Assembly: GCF_003386165.1 (NCBI RefSeq)
Contig: NZ_QRDV01000002.1
Coordinates: 407,026-471,025 of the forward strand
Length of the DNA stretch: 64,000 nucleotides
Source of the DNA: Winogradskyella eximia
Lineage (GTDB): Bacteria; Bacteroidota; Bacteroidia; Flavobacteriales; Flavobacteriaceae
Reading direction: 5' to 3'
A program made the position numbers and the translations under genes. The stretch's first letter is position 1; the number at the start of each line of letters is the position of its first letter. The notes under the pieces are model-generated. The model did no database searches. It saw nothing but the letters and a program-made list of their open reading frames with translations, and had not been told where the DNA came from. This document shows positions 47,865 to 56,327 of the stretch, one piece after another.

Positions 47865-49181
47865 TTACTTAATACTAACTTTAAGTGTGCTCTTTGTTGC
47901 TTTAGTAACTTTAAAACGGTCGTCTGCACGCTTACCAACGACCCAAATCACTTTATTATCTGAAGTTAAAACCCAAGTATTTTCCTTCTCTACTAATGAG
48001 GCTTTTTCATCTTTTAGGTATTTACTCACTTTCTTTTTCCCTGTCATACCTATAGGCTGAAAGGTGTCTCCTTCTTTCCACAATCTGAATTCTAGTGGAA
48101 ATTTCAATACGTCTTTATCAACGAAAATTGTGTTTTTTGAAACATCAAAAAGGCCTTCAACATTAGTAAAAGAAAGCTTACCTATTGGTGTTTCAATATC
48201 TTTAATATCTCCATTGACGAATAGAGATTCTTCGCTTCGTTCTGAATCATTCAAATCCGTTAAAATTATATACTCGCGATGCTTTATTAAACGATGCGAA
48301 TTCGATTTTATTAACTTACCAGATTGCGCATCCAATAAATCCACAATATCATTCCATTCTGTAAATCCGTAATTCTTAAAAATCTCAAATAAATAAGCCT
48401 TTGGATGGCTTGTGTTTTTAAATTCCGATACTTTATAAGTTGTCCCAAAACTATCCCTAGAAATGATAGCACGTTCTGCAAAAGCTTTTAAACGATCCTC
48501 TACAATAAAAGCGGTATCGTTCAGATTGTGGACAGTATTCTGAAAACTATCTAATAATTGCGGGTTGATTTCCTTTAAAATAGGCACAACTTCATGTCGT
48601 AATTTATTTCTTAGATATTTGCGAGATGCATTGCTAGCATCTTCTCTCCAAGAAATCTGATTCTCTTTAACGTAATCTTCAATCTGGCTTCTAGAAAACG
48701 GTAATAATGGTCTTACTATATTATCATTAATCATCGGAATTCCGGTTAAACCGTTCAATCCTGTTCCTCTTGTAAAGTTAATAAGAAAGGTTTCCAAATT
48801 GTCATCAGCATGATGAGCTGTTAAAATATAGTCGAATTTTAACTGTTCTGCCAATTCTTTAAACCAATCGTAACGCAGTTCGCGCGCAGCCATTTGTATA
48901 GACCTTTTGTGCTCTGTCGCATAGGCTTCTGTATCAAAATTCTGAATGAATACTTCTACATCTAAATCTTCAGCCAATTCCTCTACAAATGCTTCATCCT
49001 TATTACTTTCCTCTGCTCTTAGATTGAAATTACAATGTGCTAGCGAAAAACTCAAATTGGAATTCTGACATAAATGTGCCAAAGCCACACTATCTATTCC
49101 ACCTGAAATAGCAATGAGTAGCTTACCCTCTTTTAAAATAGAAAGGTTTTTATTTATGTGAATATTAAAGTCTTTTTGCAC
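47865..49181 (-). CDS. tilS: tRNA(Ile)-lysidine synthase
   Basis: 438 residues. Converts C34 of tRNA-Ile2 to lysidine, so AUA is read correctly; essential. PP-loop ISGGIDSVALAHL at the N-terminus, HHADDNLETFLINFTRGTGL next, then the TilS C-terminal domain with TFQPIGMTGKKKVSKYLKD. GTG start. Oddity: LNDSERSEESLFVNG in the linker is encoded by an interspersed palindromic repeat (see repeat at 48224-48252), apparently tolerated. Confidence 0.94.
   Translation of the reverse strand: MQKDFNIHINKNLSILKEGKLLIAISGGIDSVALAHLCQNSNLSFSLAHCNFNLRAEESNKDEAFVEELAEDLDVEVFIQNFDTEAYATEHKRSIQMAARELRYDWFKELAEQLKFDYILTAHHADDNLETFLINFTRGTGLNGLTGIPMINDNIVRPLLPFSRSQIEDYVKENQISWREDASNASRKYLRNKLRHEVVPILKEINPQLLDSFQNTVHNLNDTAFIVEDRLKAFAERAIISRDSFGTTYKVSEFKNTSHPKAYLFEIFKNYGFTEWNDIVDLLDAQSGKLIKSNSHRLIKHREYIILTDLNDSERSEESLFVNGDIKDIETPIGKLSFTNVEGLFDVSKNTIFVDKDVLKFPLEFRLWKEGDTFQPIGMTGKKKVSKYLKDEKASLVEKENTWVLTSDNKVIWVVGKRADDRFKVTKATKSTLKVSIK
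48224..48252. repeat. Palindromic interspersed repeat inside tilS
   Basis: Plus-strand GAGATTCTTCGCTTCGTTC followed by TGAATCATTC has the sequence of a short repeat that I know as common in Flavobacteriaceae intergenic regions. Here it lies in frame, encoding the DSERSEESL part of TilS. Confidence 0.55.
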
Positions 49182-49269
49182 ATCTCAAAGGTATAGAATT
49201 TATTTATTCCTTTAGAAGCACATATACTCAAAGTTTTACGATTTCTAGACGATATGCTCTGATGTTAAA

Positions 49270-49283
49270 ATGACATTTATCAT
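49270..49283. promoter_or_regulatory. CRP/FNR-like dyad ATGA-N6-TCAT before the gene at 49337
   Basis: ATGACATTTATCAT is symmetric in its outer half-sites and lies 53 bases before the ATG, within a longer CGATATG/CATATCG inverted repeat (49250-49287). CRP/FNR-family sites have this form; the actual regulator is not shown. It is also upstream of tilS on the other strand. Confidence 0.4.
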
Positions 49284-49336
49284 ATCGATGTGTTTTCTTT
49301 TTAATTAACTTTAAAAGAATTTAAAATTATTAGGTC

Positions 49337-50026
49337 ATGAGCGTAACAGAAAAATTAACCTCAGAAATAGCACGTAATACCTTTGAAAAAAAGGTACTCT
49401 CTGCAATACCACATTTACATCCTTATGTAAAACATAGAATTTATATCGCTGAAACTACAGGTATTTTACCAAAAAATATGTTTTCATCTAACGGCATTAT
49501 TGACGAAAGCATTATTCTACTTTATGATAATGATTTTGACGTTGATGCAGAACCATTAGCGGTAAAACTCGAACTGTTTAAAATAGTAGATAACTACATG
49601 AATCTGCTGTTTAAAAACGAAGCCTACCATAAAGAAACAATTAGCACAGATGCTCTACTTAAAAAAGAACTATCTAAGCTTAGTGAAGACTATACTGTTG
49701 ATGGCGACTTTGATTTTATTTTAAACACAGAGCTCAACGACATCTCTTATCACCAAAATGATAATGAAACTTTACAATTATACTCAGATAAAGAAACATC
49801 GATTTTGACTGCTTTTGAAGTTGAGGATTTATCTACAAAACAATCACCAAAAGTATTCGATAAGCTTTACAACTGGTTACCATTTAATGTATCTAACATT
49901 ATGGATTTATACATTTTTGGGAAATTAGATTTTGAATCTATAGCAAAGATTAAAAAGATAGAACAAAAACGTGTTGAAGCGATTTTTGATAAGGTTAAGC
50001 GCACCTTTAGAAGACATATTGAGTAA
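49337..50026 (+). CDS. Conserved-looking flavobacterial protein of unknown function, sigma region 4-like end
   Basis: 229 residues, soluble. The N-terminal part (IPHLHPYVKHRIYIAETTGI) and middle are acidic and helical; the last 60 residues, WLPFNVSNIMDLYIFGKLDF then SIAKIKKIEQKRVEAIFDKV, resemble a helix-turn-helix of sigma-region-4 type but without a region 2. A DNA-binding or signalling role is possible but unproven. Divergent from tilS with a CRP/FNR-like dyad between. Confidence 0.65.
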   Translation: MSVTEKLTSEIARNTFEKKVLSAIPHLHPYVKHRIYIAETTGILPKNMFSSNGIIDESIILLYDNDFDVDAEPLAVKLELFKIVDNYMNLLFKNEAYHKETISTDALLKKELSKLSEDYTVDGDFDFILNTELNDISYHQNDNETLQLYSDKETSILTAFEVEDLSTKQSPKVFDKLYNWLPFNVSNIMDLYIFGKLDFESIAKIKKIEQKRVEAIFDKVKRTFRRHIE

Positions 50027-50032
50027 ATAATT

Positions 50033-50629
50033 TTACGGATTTATACTCAAAAAGTAACGATCTAAGTAACCATATCTTATATAGGTATTTCCACAACGAT
50101 TAAACTTAACATTGTTATCGAGAGTGTTATATGGCTCGAATATTTCAAAATTATTTTCTTGCTCAAAGTTAAAGTAATTGTTTCTTACCATAGCAAGACA
50201 GTAATCACCTGGTTGATTAATTGAAATACCTATTCTGAATTTGTAAACTAATTCGTTATCTAAATATTCTGGCACATAAGAAACGTATTCTGAACAATAG
50301 CTGCCATCATATGCTGAGCCGAATTCATAAATTACGTCGTAATCTTGCACAACAAGTGCATTTAGATTCTCTAATTCATTGGTCAGTTTTAGGACAAATA
50401 ATCCATCCCTAAGTACTTGCCTCATATCTTCACCAGGACAACCCAATAATAACTCTGAATTTGCTTCAGCACTTATCCAAATTATTTCGTCTGTGTTGTA
50501 ATTATCCGAGATGTTTTCAACATCTAACCAAAATTCTGGCGAAATGCTTCTACACTGGTCATCGTCAGACTCACAAAGTATTGCCATTAAAAAAGGTGCT
50601 AACAGAAGAAATTTTAAATTCTTTTTCAT
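50033..50629 (-). CDS. Putative secreted or lipid-anchored protein, unknown
   Basis: 198 residues. Hydrophobic start KNLKFLLLAPFLMAILCESD; the Cys is preceded by Leu, so the lipobox is poor and lipidation is uncertain. Several Cys (C52, C112, about 148 and 176) may form disulfides in the periplasm. No recognised family. Converges on the 49337 gene, six bases apart, with no visible terminator. Confidence 0.6.
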   Translation of the reverse strand: MKKNLKFLLLAPFLMAILCESDDDQCRSISPEFWLDVENISDNYNTDEIIWISAEANSELLLGCPGEDMRQVLRDGLFVLKLTNELENLNALVVQDYDVIYEFGSAYDGSYCSEYVSYVPEYLDNELVYKFRIGISINQPGDYCLAMVRNNYFNFEQENNFEIFEPYNTLDNNVKFNRCGNTYIRYGYLDRYFLSINP

Positions 50630-50689
50630 TGCTGGTTTTATCTAAAGATGTAAAACTTGTAGAAAGGTTGCGTGTATTAGTGAGCTTAT

Positions 50690-51985
50690 TTAATTTTCTA
50701 AGGCTTCGCGCATGGCTTTTGCTTTAATTAAACATTCCTCGTATTCTTTGAGAGGATCACTTTTTGAGGTGATGGCACCTCCAACAGAATAGGAAATGTA
50801 TTTTTTAGTTGCGTTGTAGAGAATACTCCTAATAATCACATTAAAATCGAAATCTCCCTTTGGTGTAAAATAACCCACTGTGCCAGAATATAAACCGCGT
50901 TTTGTTTCTTCGAGGTTTTCAATAATTGTCATAGCTGAAATTTTAGGCACACCTGTCATACTACCCATCGGAAATGTCGATTTTATAATATCTACCGCAT
51001 TGGTTTCTGGTGCTACTTTAGACTGAACCGTTGAAATCATTTGATGCACCTGTAAAAACGAATACACTTTACACAGCTCCTTCACTTCTACGCTTCCTTT
51101 TGTTGCCGTGTGCGATAAATCATTTCTTACCAAATCTACAATCATTACGTTTTCACTGCGCTCTTTTGGGTCTTTTAATAAATCTTCAATGAGTTTTAAA
51201 TCTTCAGTTTTATTCTTAGAACGTTTTGCTGTGCCTTTTATAGGCTGAGATATCACAGTCGTTTCGTTCTTTTTTATATAGCGTTCTGGCGATGCAGACA
51301 TCATGTATTTATCTTCAAACTTTAAGAAGCTAGCAAAAGGTGGTTTCGAAATTTCATTCAATTTCTTAAAGGTTTCAATCGGATTTATTTCGCTGTCTTC
51401 AGCATAAAATTCTTGACAAAAATTAGCTTCATAAATATCACCTCTGTGTATGTGATTTAACATCTTTGTGACTTTCTCGAAGTATTCGTCCTTGTGTATT
51501 CTTAGTTTTATTTTGATAGGATTCTGAGACGTCTCGACTGCACTCGGAGAGACACAAGAATTAATAGACAATAGATCATCTTCTATCTCATCATCTACCA
51601 TTTTTAAATACTGAATTTCAACTTGATTGTCTTTAAATAAAAAGAGCTTTTTTGGCTGAAAGAAATACAAATCAGGAAAATCTAAACCATCAAAATTTTC
51701 GGACTTGAGTCGTTCTGTGGTGTTTTTTAGATCGTAGGTTAAATAACCAAAAATCCAATCTTTAACTGAAGTCTGATATTCTTTTAAACGTTCAAACGCA
51801 TCAAAAAAATCTGTACGTATGGTTGTGAAAGCATCTACAGCTAAAACCGCATCATAATTACTGTATTGGTCTTTATGATTGTTAGAATCTAACCATACAA
51901 CATCATCAAATTGTTGGCTCCAAAGCAATAGGTTTTGCTTAAAGGTCTCAATATTTTTTGGCTGATGATTTTGTGTTGTTCTCAA
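50690..51985 (-). CDS. pabB: Aminodeoxychorismate synthase component I
   Basis: 431 residues; makes 4-amino-4-deoxychorismate for folate. The chorismate-binding half has GDIYEANFCQEF, PIKGTAKRSKNKTED (PIKGT favours PabB; anthranilate synthase normally has PIAGT), VDLVRNDLSHTA, FPMGSMTGVPKISAM and YSVGGAITSKSDPLKEYEE. TTG start; no ATG is available upstream. A repeat-derived tract CVSPSAVETSQNP sits about residue 150 (see repeat). Its glutaminase partner is not in the window. Confidence 0.9.
   Translation of the reverse strand: MRTTQNHQPKNIETFKQNLLLWSQQFDDVVWLDSNNHKDQYSNYDAVLAVDAFTTIRTDFFDAFERLKEYQTSVKDWIFGYLTYDLKNTTERLKSENFDGLDFPDLYFFQPKKLFLFKDNQVEIQYLKMVDDEIEDDLLSINSCVSPSAVETSQNPIKIKLRIHKDEYFEKVTKMLNHIHRGDIYEANFCQEFYAEDSEINPIETFKKLNEISKPPFASFLKFEDKYMMSASPERYIKKNETTVISQPIKGTAKRSKNKTEDLKLIEDLLKDPKERSENVMIVDLVRNDLSHTATKGSVEVKELCKVYSFLQVHQMISTVQSKVAPETNAVDIIKSTFPMGSMTGVPKISAMTIIENLEETKRGLYSGTVGYFTPKGDFDFNVIIRSILYNATKKYISYSVGGAITSKSDPLKEYEECLIKAKAMREALEN
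51526..51558. repeat. Palindromic interspersed repeat inside pabB
   Basis: GACGTCTCGACTGCACTC followed by GGAGAGACAC resembles the flavobacterial CTCGACTGCGCTCGA-type repeat. It reads in frame and encodes about ten residues (SCVSPSAVETSQ) of a surface loop between the N-terminal and chorismate-binding halves. Confidence 0.5.
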
Positions 51986-52101
51986 TAGAAAAATAATTGC
52001 TGCAATTTACCGAAATTTAAACGTGGTAGGAAATAAATTTGACTTCAAAGCTATTTCAATACTAACTTAAGAATTGTATATTTCAAAAAAAATAATTAAG
52101 C

Positions 52102-52992
52102 ATGCATACTTTACATAACGACCTCTTAAAAATCAATATAAAACCTAAAGGTGCGGAATTGTGTAACATCACTTCTGTAAAAAATAAAACCGAATTTATG
52201 TGGCAAGCAGACCCTAAATTCTGGGGAAGTCATGCTCCAAACTTGTTTCCTATTATTGGTTGCATGAAAGATGATAGCTACATCTACAATAACAAATCAT
52301 ACCATATGCCAAAGCATGGTTTTGCTAGACATAACAATAATTTCACCATTAAAAACCAAACCGATACCAGCATAACGTTTTCATTAGTATCTGATGATGA
52401 ATTATATAAGTATTATCCTTTTTTGTTTGAATTTGAAATAACTTATACGTTTTCTGGTAACACCTTAACGATTAATCATACTATAACAAATTCAGACGAG
52501 AAAACGCTGTTCTTTTCTTTAGGTGGTCATCCTGCTTTTAACTGTCCGCTTTCTAAAGATGAAGATTACACAGATTATTATCTAGAATTTGAACACTCAG
52601 AAAATAGCCCTTCTTATGTATTGAATATGGATAATGGTTTGTTAACCAACGAAACAAAACCTGTATTTAAAGAAGGCAACAAAATAAATTTACGTCCAGA
52701 TTTGTTTAACGAAGATGCTTTGATTTTTAAAAATCTAACATCGAGAGTAGTAAGTTTAACCCATAAAACCAAAGGAAAAGTCTTAACATTAAGCTTTAAA
52801 GATTTTAAACAACTTGGCATTTGGGCAAAACCTAATGCTCCTTATGTTTGTATTGAACCTTGGTTAGGTATTGCTGATAATGAAACTACAGACCAAAACA
52901 TAGAAACTAAAGAAGGGATTTTAAGCCTTAAAGCAGGTTCAGTTTTTAATGCTTCTTATAGTATTGAAATAGAACAAAGCCATTTAGTGTAA
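52102..52992 (+). CDS. Aldose 1-epimerase (mutarotase) family protein
   Basis: 296 residues, galactose-mutarotase-like beta-sandwich. Recognisable parts: GAELCNITSVKNKTEFMWQA, PKHGFARHNNNF with the catalytic-type His, LGGHPAFNC and VCIEPWLGIAD with the conserved Glu. Cytoplasmic, interconverts sugar anomers; sugar not determinable. A DEAD-box helicase follows 42 bases later with its own -7 box. Confidence 0.9.
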   Translation: MHTLHNDLLKINIKPKGAELCNITSVKNKTEFMWQADPKFWGSHAPNLFPIIGCMKDDSYIYNNKSYHMPKHGFARHNNNFTIKNQTDTSITFSLVSDDELYKYYPFLFEFEITYTFSGNTLTINHTITNSDEKTLFFSLGGHPAFNCPLSKDEDYTDYYLEFEHSENSPSYVLNMDNGLLTNETKPVFKEGNKINLRPDLFNEDALIFKNLTSRVVSLTHKTKGKVLTLSFKDFKQLGIWAKPNAPYVCIEPWLGIADNETTDQNIETKEGILSLKAGSVFNASYSIEIEQSHLV

Positions 52993-53009
52993 GTTGAGCA
53001 ATAAAATAG

Positions 53010-53017
53010 TAGCTTTG
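53010..53017 (+). promoter_or_regulatory. -7 box TAGCTTTG before the helicase gene
   Basis: Exact TAnnTTTG match, 17 bases before the GTG start. No TTTG at the right distance upstream; partial evidence. Confidence 0.35.
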
Positions 53018-53034
53018 CAGCAAAACTTTGCAAC

Positions 53035-54384
53035 GTGACTTTTCAAGAATTAAATTTAAACACACCTTTATATAACGCCTTAGACGATTTAGGTTTTACA
53101 ACACCTACTCCCATTCAAGAAGAATCATTTAATGTGGTGGCTTCTGGTAAAGATGTGGTTGGTATTGCGCAAACAGGTACAGGTAAAACTCTAGCCTATA
53201 TGCTGCCAATATTAAGAAACCTTAAATATTCGCAACAAGATAATCCTAGAGTTCTGGTTTTAGTACCAACTAGAGAACTAGTGGTACAAGTGGTAAGCGA
53301 GATTGAAAAATTCTCTAAATACATCAACAACCGTGTATTAGGTGTTTATGGTGGTACCAATATTAATACACAGAAACAAGCCGTTGCACAAGGTCAAGAT
53401 ATTATTGTAGCGACACCTGGTCGTTTATACGATTTAGCTGTAAGTAGAGTGTTGCAATTAAAATCTATTCAGAAATTAGTGATTGATGAAGTCGATGTGA
53501 TGCTAGATTTAGGTTTTAGACATCAATTGATGAATATTTTTGATATTCTACCTCCACGTCGCCAAAACATTATGTTTTCTGCGACCATGACTTTAGATGT
53601 CGATGAGTTGATTACCGATTTCTTTACCAGTCCTGCAAAAATATCTATTGCGGTTTCTGGTACTCCTTTAGAAAACATTAAACAAGAACGTTACGATGTT
53701 CCTAATTTTTACACTAAAGTAAATTTGTTAGAGCATTTACTTAGAGATACAGATGAATTTTCAAAAGTTTTAATTTTCGTCGCTTATAAACGCATGGCTG
53801 ATCGACTTTTTGATCAGTTAGAAGAGATATTCCCAAACGAATCTTGCGTTATTCACTCTAATAAAACTCAGAATTACAGATTACGTAGTATTGAGCAGTT
53901 TAGAGAAGGTGAAAACCGATTATTAGTTGCCACAGATGTTATGGCGAGAGGTTTAGATATTGAAGGAGTATCTCATGTCATCAACTTTGACACACCAGAT
54001 TATCCTGAAAATTATATGCATAGAATTGGTAGAACTGGTCGTGCTGAAAAAGAAGGTCATTCTATTTTAATGTCTACTGAAGCTGAAAAAGAAGGACTAG
54101 AACGCATTGAGGAATTAATGCAAATGAAAATTGAAACACTAGCTATTCCTGAAAGTGTTGAAATTTCTACGGAACTTATTGAAGAGGAACGTCCACAAAT
54201 AAGAGAACGTAATAATCCTATAAAAAAGCGTGATGAAGATGCTCCAGGACCTGCTTTTCATGAAAAATCTGAAAAGAACTCTAAAGAAAATTTAGGAGGA
54301 TCTTATAAATTTAAAATTGCGGCAAAATACAAAAAGCCAAAAACGCGAGGAGATAAGAATTATAACCGTCGAAATAAAAAGTAA
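53035..54384 (+). CDS. DEAD-box RNA helicase with DEVD motif II
   Basis: 449 residues, GTG start. Q motif GFTTPTPIQ, motif I AQTGTGKT, Ia PTRELVVQ, III SATM, V VMARGLDIEGVSHVIN, VI HRIGRTGR. Motif II is DEVD rather than DEAD, a conservative variant. A C-terminal tail rich in Lys and Arg (KYKKPKTRGDKNYNRRNKK) suits RNA binding. Functions in RNA unwinding, likely ribosome assembly or cold response. Follows a mutarotase gene. Confidence 0.95.
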   Translation: MTFQELNLNTPLYNALDDLGFTTPTPIQEESFNVVASGKDVVGIAQTGTGKTLAYMLPILRNLKYSQQDNPRVLVLVPTRELVVQVVSEIEKFSKYINNRVLGVYGGTNINTQKQAVAQGQDIIVATPGRLYDLAVSRVLQLKSIQKLVIDEVDVMLDLGFRHQLMNIFDILPPRRQNIMFSATMTLDVDELITDFFTSPAKISIAVSGTPLENIKQERYDVPNFYTKVNLLEHLLRDTDEFSKVLIFVAYKRMADRLFDQLEEIFPNESCVIHSNKTQNYRLRSIEQFREGENRLLVATDVMARGLDIEGVSHVINFDTPDYPENYMHRIGRTGRAEKEGHSILMSTEAEKEGLERIEELMQMKIETLAIPESVEISTELIEEERPQIRERNNPIKKRDEDAPGPAFHEKSEKNSKENLGGSYKFKIAAKYKKPKTRGDKNYNRRNKK

Positions 54385-54431
54385 AGGAATTAGGTTAATT
54401 ACAATGTAATCCTGTAATTAACAAAGCGAAA

Positions 54432-54525
54432 TGAGCGTATACGCTCAATTTAAAAGAGATACGTTATTTACGTAAATACAATTTATTGTTTTATTTTTTT
54501 ATCTTTAAAAAAACATAAATAACGT
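54432..54525. repeat. Cluster of short palindromes between helicase and mscS-like genes
   Basis: In the 260-base gap: perfect palindrome TGAGCGTATACGCTCA (54432-54447), perfect TATTTACGTAAATA (54465-54478) and an ACGTTATTTA/TAAATAACGT pair (54461-54470 and 54516-54525). No gene seen. Possible regulatory region or terminator for the helicase. Confidence 0.45.
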
Positions 54526-54547
54526 TACATCACTATTTAATAAACAA

Positions 54548-54577
54548 AAACCCTAATCAAATTAATGAAAAGGGTTC
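54548..54577 (-). terminator. Possible terminator of the mscS-like gene
   Basis: AACCCT pairs with AGGGTT around an 18-base loop; on the minus strand TTTTTGTTT follows. A second IR TGCAGGATTA/TAATCCTGCA (54594-54655) overlaps the stop codon. Weak stems. Confidence 0.4.
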
Positions 54578-54644
54578 TATTTAGTCAAGTACTTGCAGGA
54601 TTATACCTTATGATAACATAAAATCTATAACCCTAACCTTATAG

Positions 54645-55451
54645 TTAATCCTGCAGTTGTACTTGATTTTCTACTATATCTTTAATAGGAACAATAAGTT
54701 TTCCTTTTGAATTTTTTAGTATCACTGAAATACTTTGTACAGCTTCTACTGTATATGTTTCATCATTAAAAACAATCTTTTGTCCGACTTCATAAATCTT
54801 ACGAGCATAAAACGTATTCAATAATTTACCTACTACTTCCCTTGCACCTAAACCAAACGCAATTGCGAATGCTAGTAAAAAAGCAGCAATAATCATATTA
54901 ATATTATTACTAATAATCTCTGTATCTATTCCTGCTTGATTTAACGCTGTAACAGAAATAAATGTCAATAACAAGAAAAACACAACTTGGCTGATGGCTT
55001 TTCCACCAGACATGTCCATGGATTCAAATAATGATTTTAAACCATTCTTTACAAAATTTGCAAAGAGCAAACCAAAAACAAATACTAATACAGCAGAAAT
55101 TAACTTGGGTGCATAAGAAATTAAATCACTGATTTGATTAGATATAATCTCTAAGCCTAATGTCTCAGAGGCTACCATTATTAAAAGAACATATAGAATA
55201 TACTTTATAAAGGTTGAAATAATTTTAATTGAATCAATTTTTAATTTTTTTCCCTCTATTATTTCTATGTCGTTGAGCTTAGCGTCTAACTTATAAATTT
55301 TAGCTAAATTTAAAAGCTTTATGATTATTTTGACTATCACTTTAATGAGATATAACGCGACAATTATACCAATAAAACCAAACACAATTTTTAATAATAT
55401 TGGCCAAGATGACGACAAAATATCTGTTATAAATTCTTTAGAATCTTCCAT
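54645..55451 (-). CDS. Small mechanosensitive-channel-like membrane protein
   Basis: 268 residues: N-terminal segment IVFGFIGIIVALYLIKVIVK, several transmembrane helices with the conserved TM-helix repeat (VFVFGLLFANFVKNGLKSLF) and an MscS-like pore helix plus beta domain (LAFAIAFGLGAREVVGKLL, then YTVEAVQSI). Probably an MscS-related osmotic channel of the TM-helix family. Third gene of an operon after the ECF sigma factor and the 57-residue protein. Confidence 0.82.
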   Translation of the reverse strand: MEDSKEFITDILSSSWPILLKIVFGFIGIIVALYLIKVIVKIIIKLLNLAKIYKLDAKLNDIEIIEGKKLKIDSIKIISTFIKYILYVLLIMVASETLGLEIISNQISDLISYAPKLISAVLVFVFGLLFANFVKNGLKSLFESMDMSGGKAISQVVFFLLLTFISVTALNQAGIDTEIISNNINMIIAAFLLAFAIAFGLGAREVVGKLLNTFYARKIYEVGQKIVFNDETYTVEAVQSISVILKNSKGKLIVPIKDIVENQVQLQD

Positions 55452-55490
55452 TTATAATAAGGTTTATTTTAGGGTTTTATAAATATTAGT

Positions 55491-55664
55491 TTATTTCTTT
55501 CTTTTACTAGTTACACTGTCAATTATATAACCTAGATTATACGAAAATAGCTCCGCTAACTCCATAAATAGCTTAGCCATAGCAATGTCATGCATAACTT
55601 TGCTTTTCAATTCCGCCGGAACTTCCTTTAAAGGCTGGTCTATTTGTTTAAATGGATTCTCCAT
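55491..55664 (-). CDS. 57-residue protein overlapping an ECF sigma gene
   Basis: Start MENPFKQIDQPLKEVPAEL chosen; an in-frame start 30 bases upstream lies deeper in the sigma gene. It overlaps the sigma gene's end by 17 bases. Helical (LKSKVMHDIAMAKLFMELAE), basic end SKRKK, no transmembrane helix. Placement between sigma and channel suggests a small cytoplasmic regulator of the sigma factor, which is inference. Confidence 0.6.
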   Translation of the reverse strand: MENPFKQIDQPLKEVPAELKSKVMHDIAMAKLFMELAELFSYNLGYIIDSVTSKRKK

Positions 55665-56241
55665 CTTTCGTATAATTTGTGTACTTCTGTACAAGTTTTT
55701 CTTTTGCTCTTTTTAATCGCATTTTAACTGCGCTTTCTCCAATATCTAAAGCTTCAGCTAATTCCTTTATTGATAAATTGTCTTGATATTTTAATAATAA
55801 AATCATTTTTTCGTCTGGTGAAATCAACTCCATCACTTTCTTTAATTGCTCTACCCTCATGCTTTCAAACTCAACAGTAGAATCAATATCTTCACCTATA
55901 TTCTCAATGTCAAAATTTTCAGAACTTACAGATTTCTTTTCAAATTTCTTCGCTGTATTTCTAGTGACATAATTTACACAATGATTATAAGTAAATGCAT
56001 ATAACCATGTAGAAAATTTTGATTTCCCTTTAAAACTAGCCAATTTAACAAAGACTCTCAAAAAAACATCTTGGGTTAAATCTTTCGCTTCATCCACACC
56101 ATTGGCAAATCCATAACATTTGTTATAGACCATGCTCGCATATCTATCGTACAGCACCTCGAACAACATAGTGTCGTTAGTTTTTACGATAGCTTCTACA
56201 AGCGCTTCATCGGTTAGGTTATGAATAGCGTCTTTAGTCAA
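55648..56241 (-). CDS. ECF RNA polymerase sigma factor
   Basis: 197 residues with region 2 (GFANGVDEAKDLTQDVFLRV, then FSTWLYAFTYNHCVNYV) and region 4 (DNLSIKELAEALDIGESAVK, MRLKRAKEKLVQK). TTG start: the frame upstream meets TAA with no ATG. First gene of a sigma/57-residue protein/MscS-like channel operon. Confidence 0.9.
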   Translation of the reverse strand: MTKDAIHNLTDEALVEAIVKTNDTMLFEVLYDRYASMVYNKCYGFANGVDEAKDLTQDVFLRVFVKLASFKGKSKFSTWLYAFTYNHCVNYVTRNTAKKFEKKSVSSENFDIENIGEDIDSTVEFESMRVEQLKKVMELISPDEKMILLLKYQDNLSIKELAEALDIGESAVKMRLKRAKEKLVQKYTNYTKDGESI

Positions 56242-56327
56242 GATATTTTTTTAGTCTATTATTAATTGGTTATTGGTATTAAGACACTCTATTATTTAAT
56301 AGGTCACATTATTTTTAAATAAAATTC

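Noticed and set aside
49186..49193. TACCTTTG -7 box just before tilS
   Set aside because: Four bases from the GTG start, would give a leaderless message; no -33 box.
50690..51985. Anthranilate synthase (trpE) call
   Set aside because: PIKGT motif rather than PIAGT and no trp genes nearby favour pabB.
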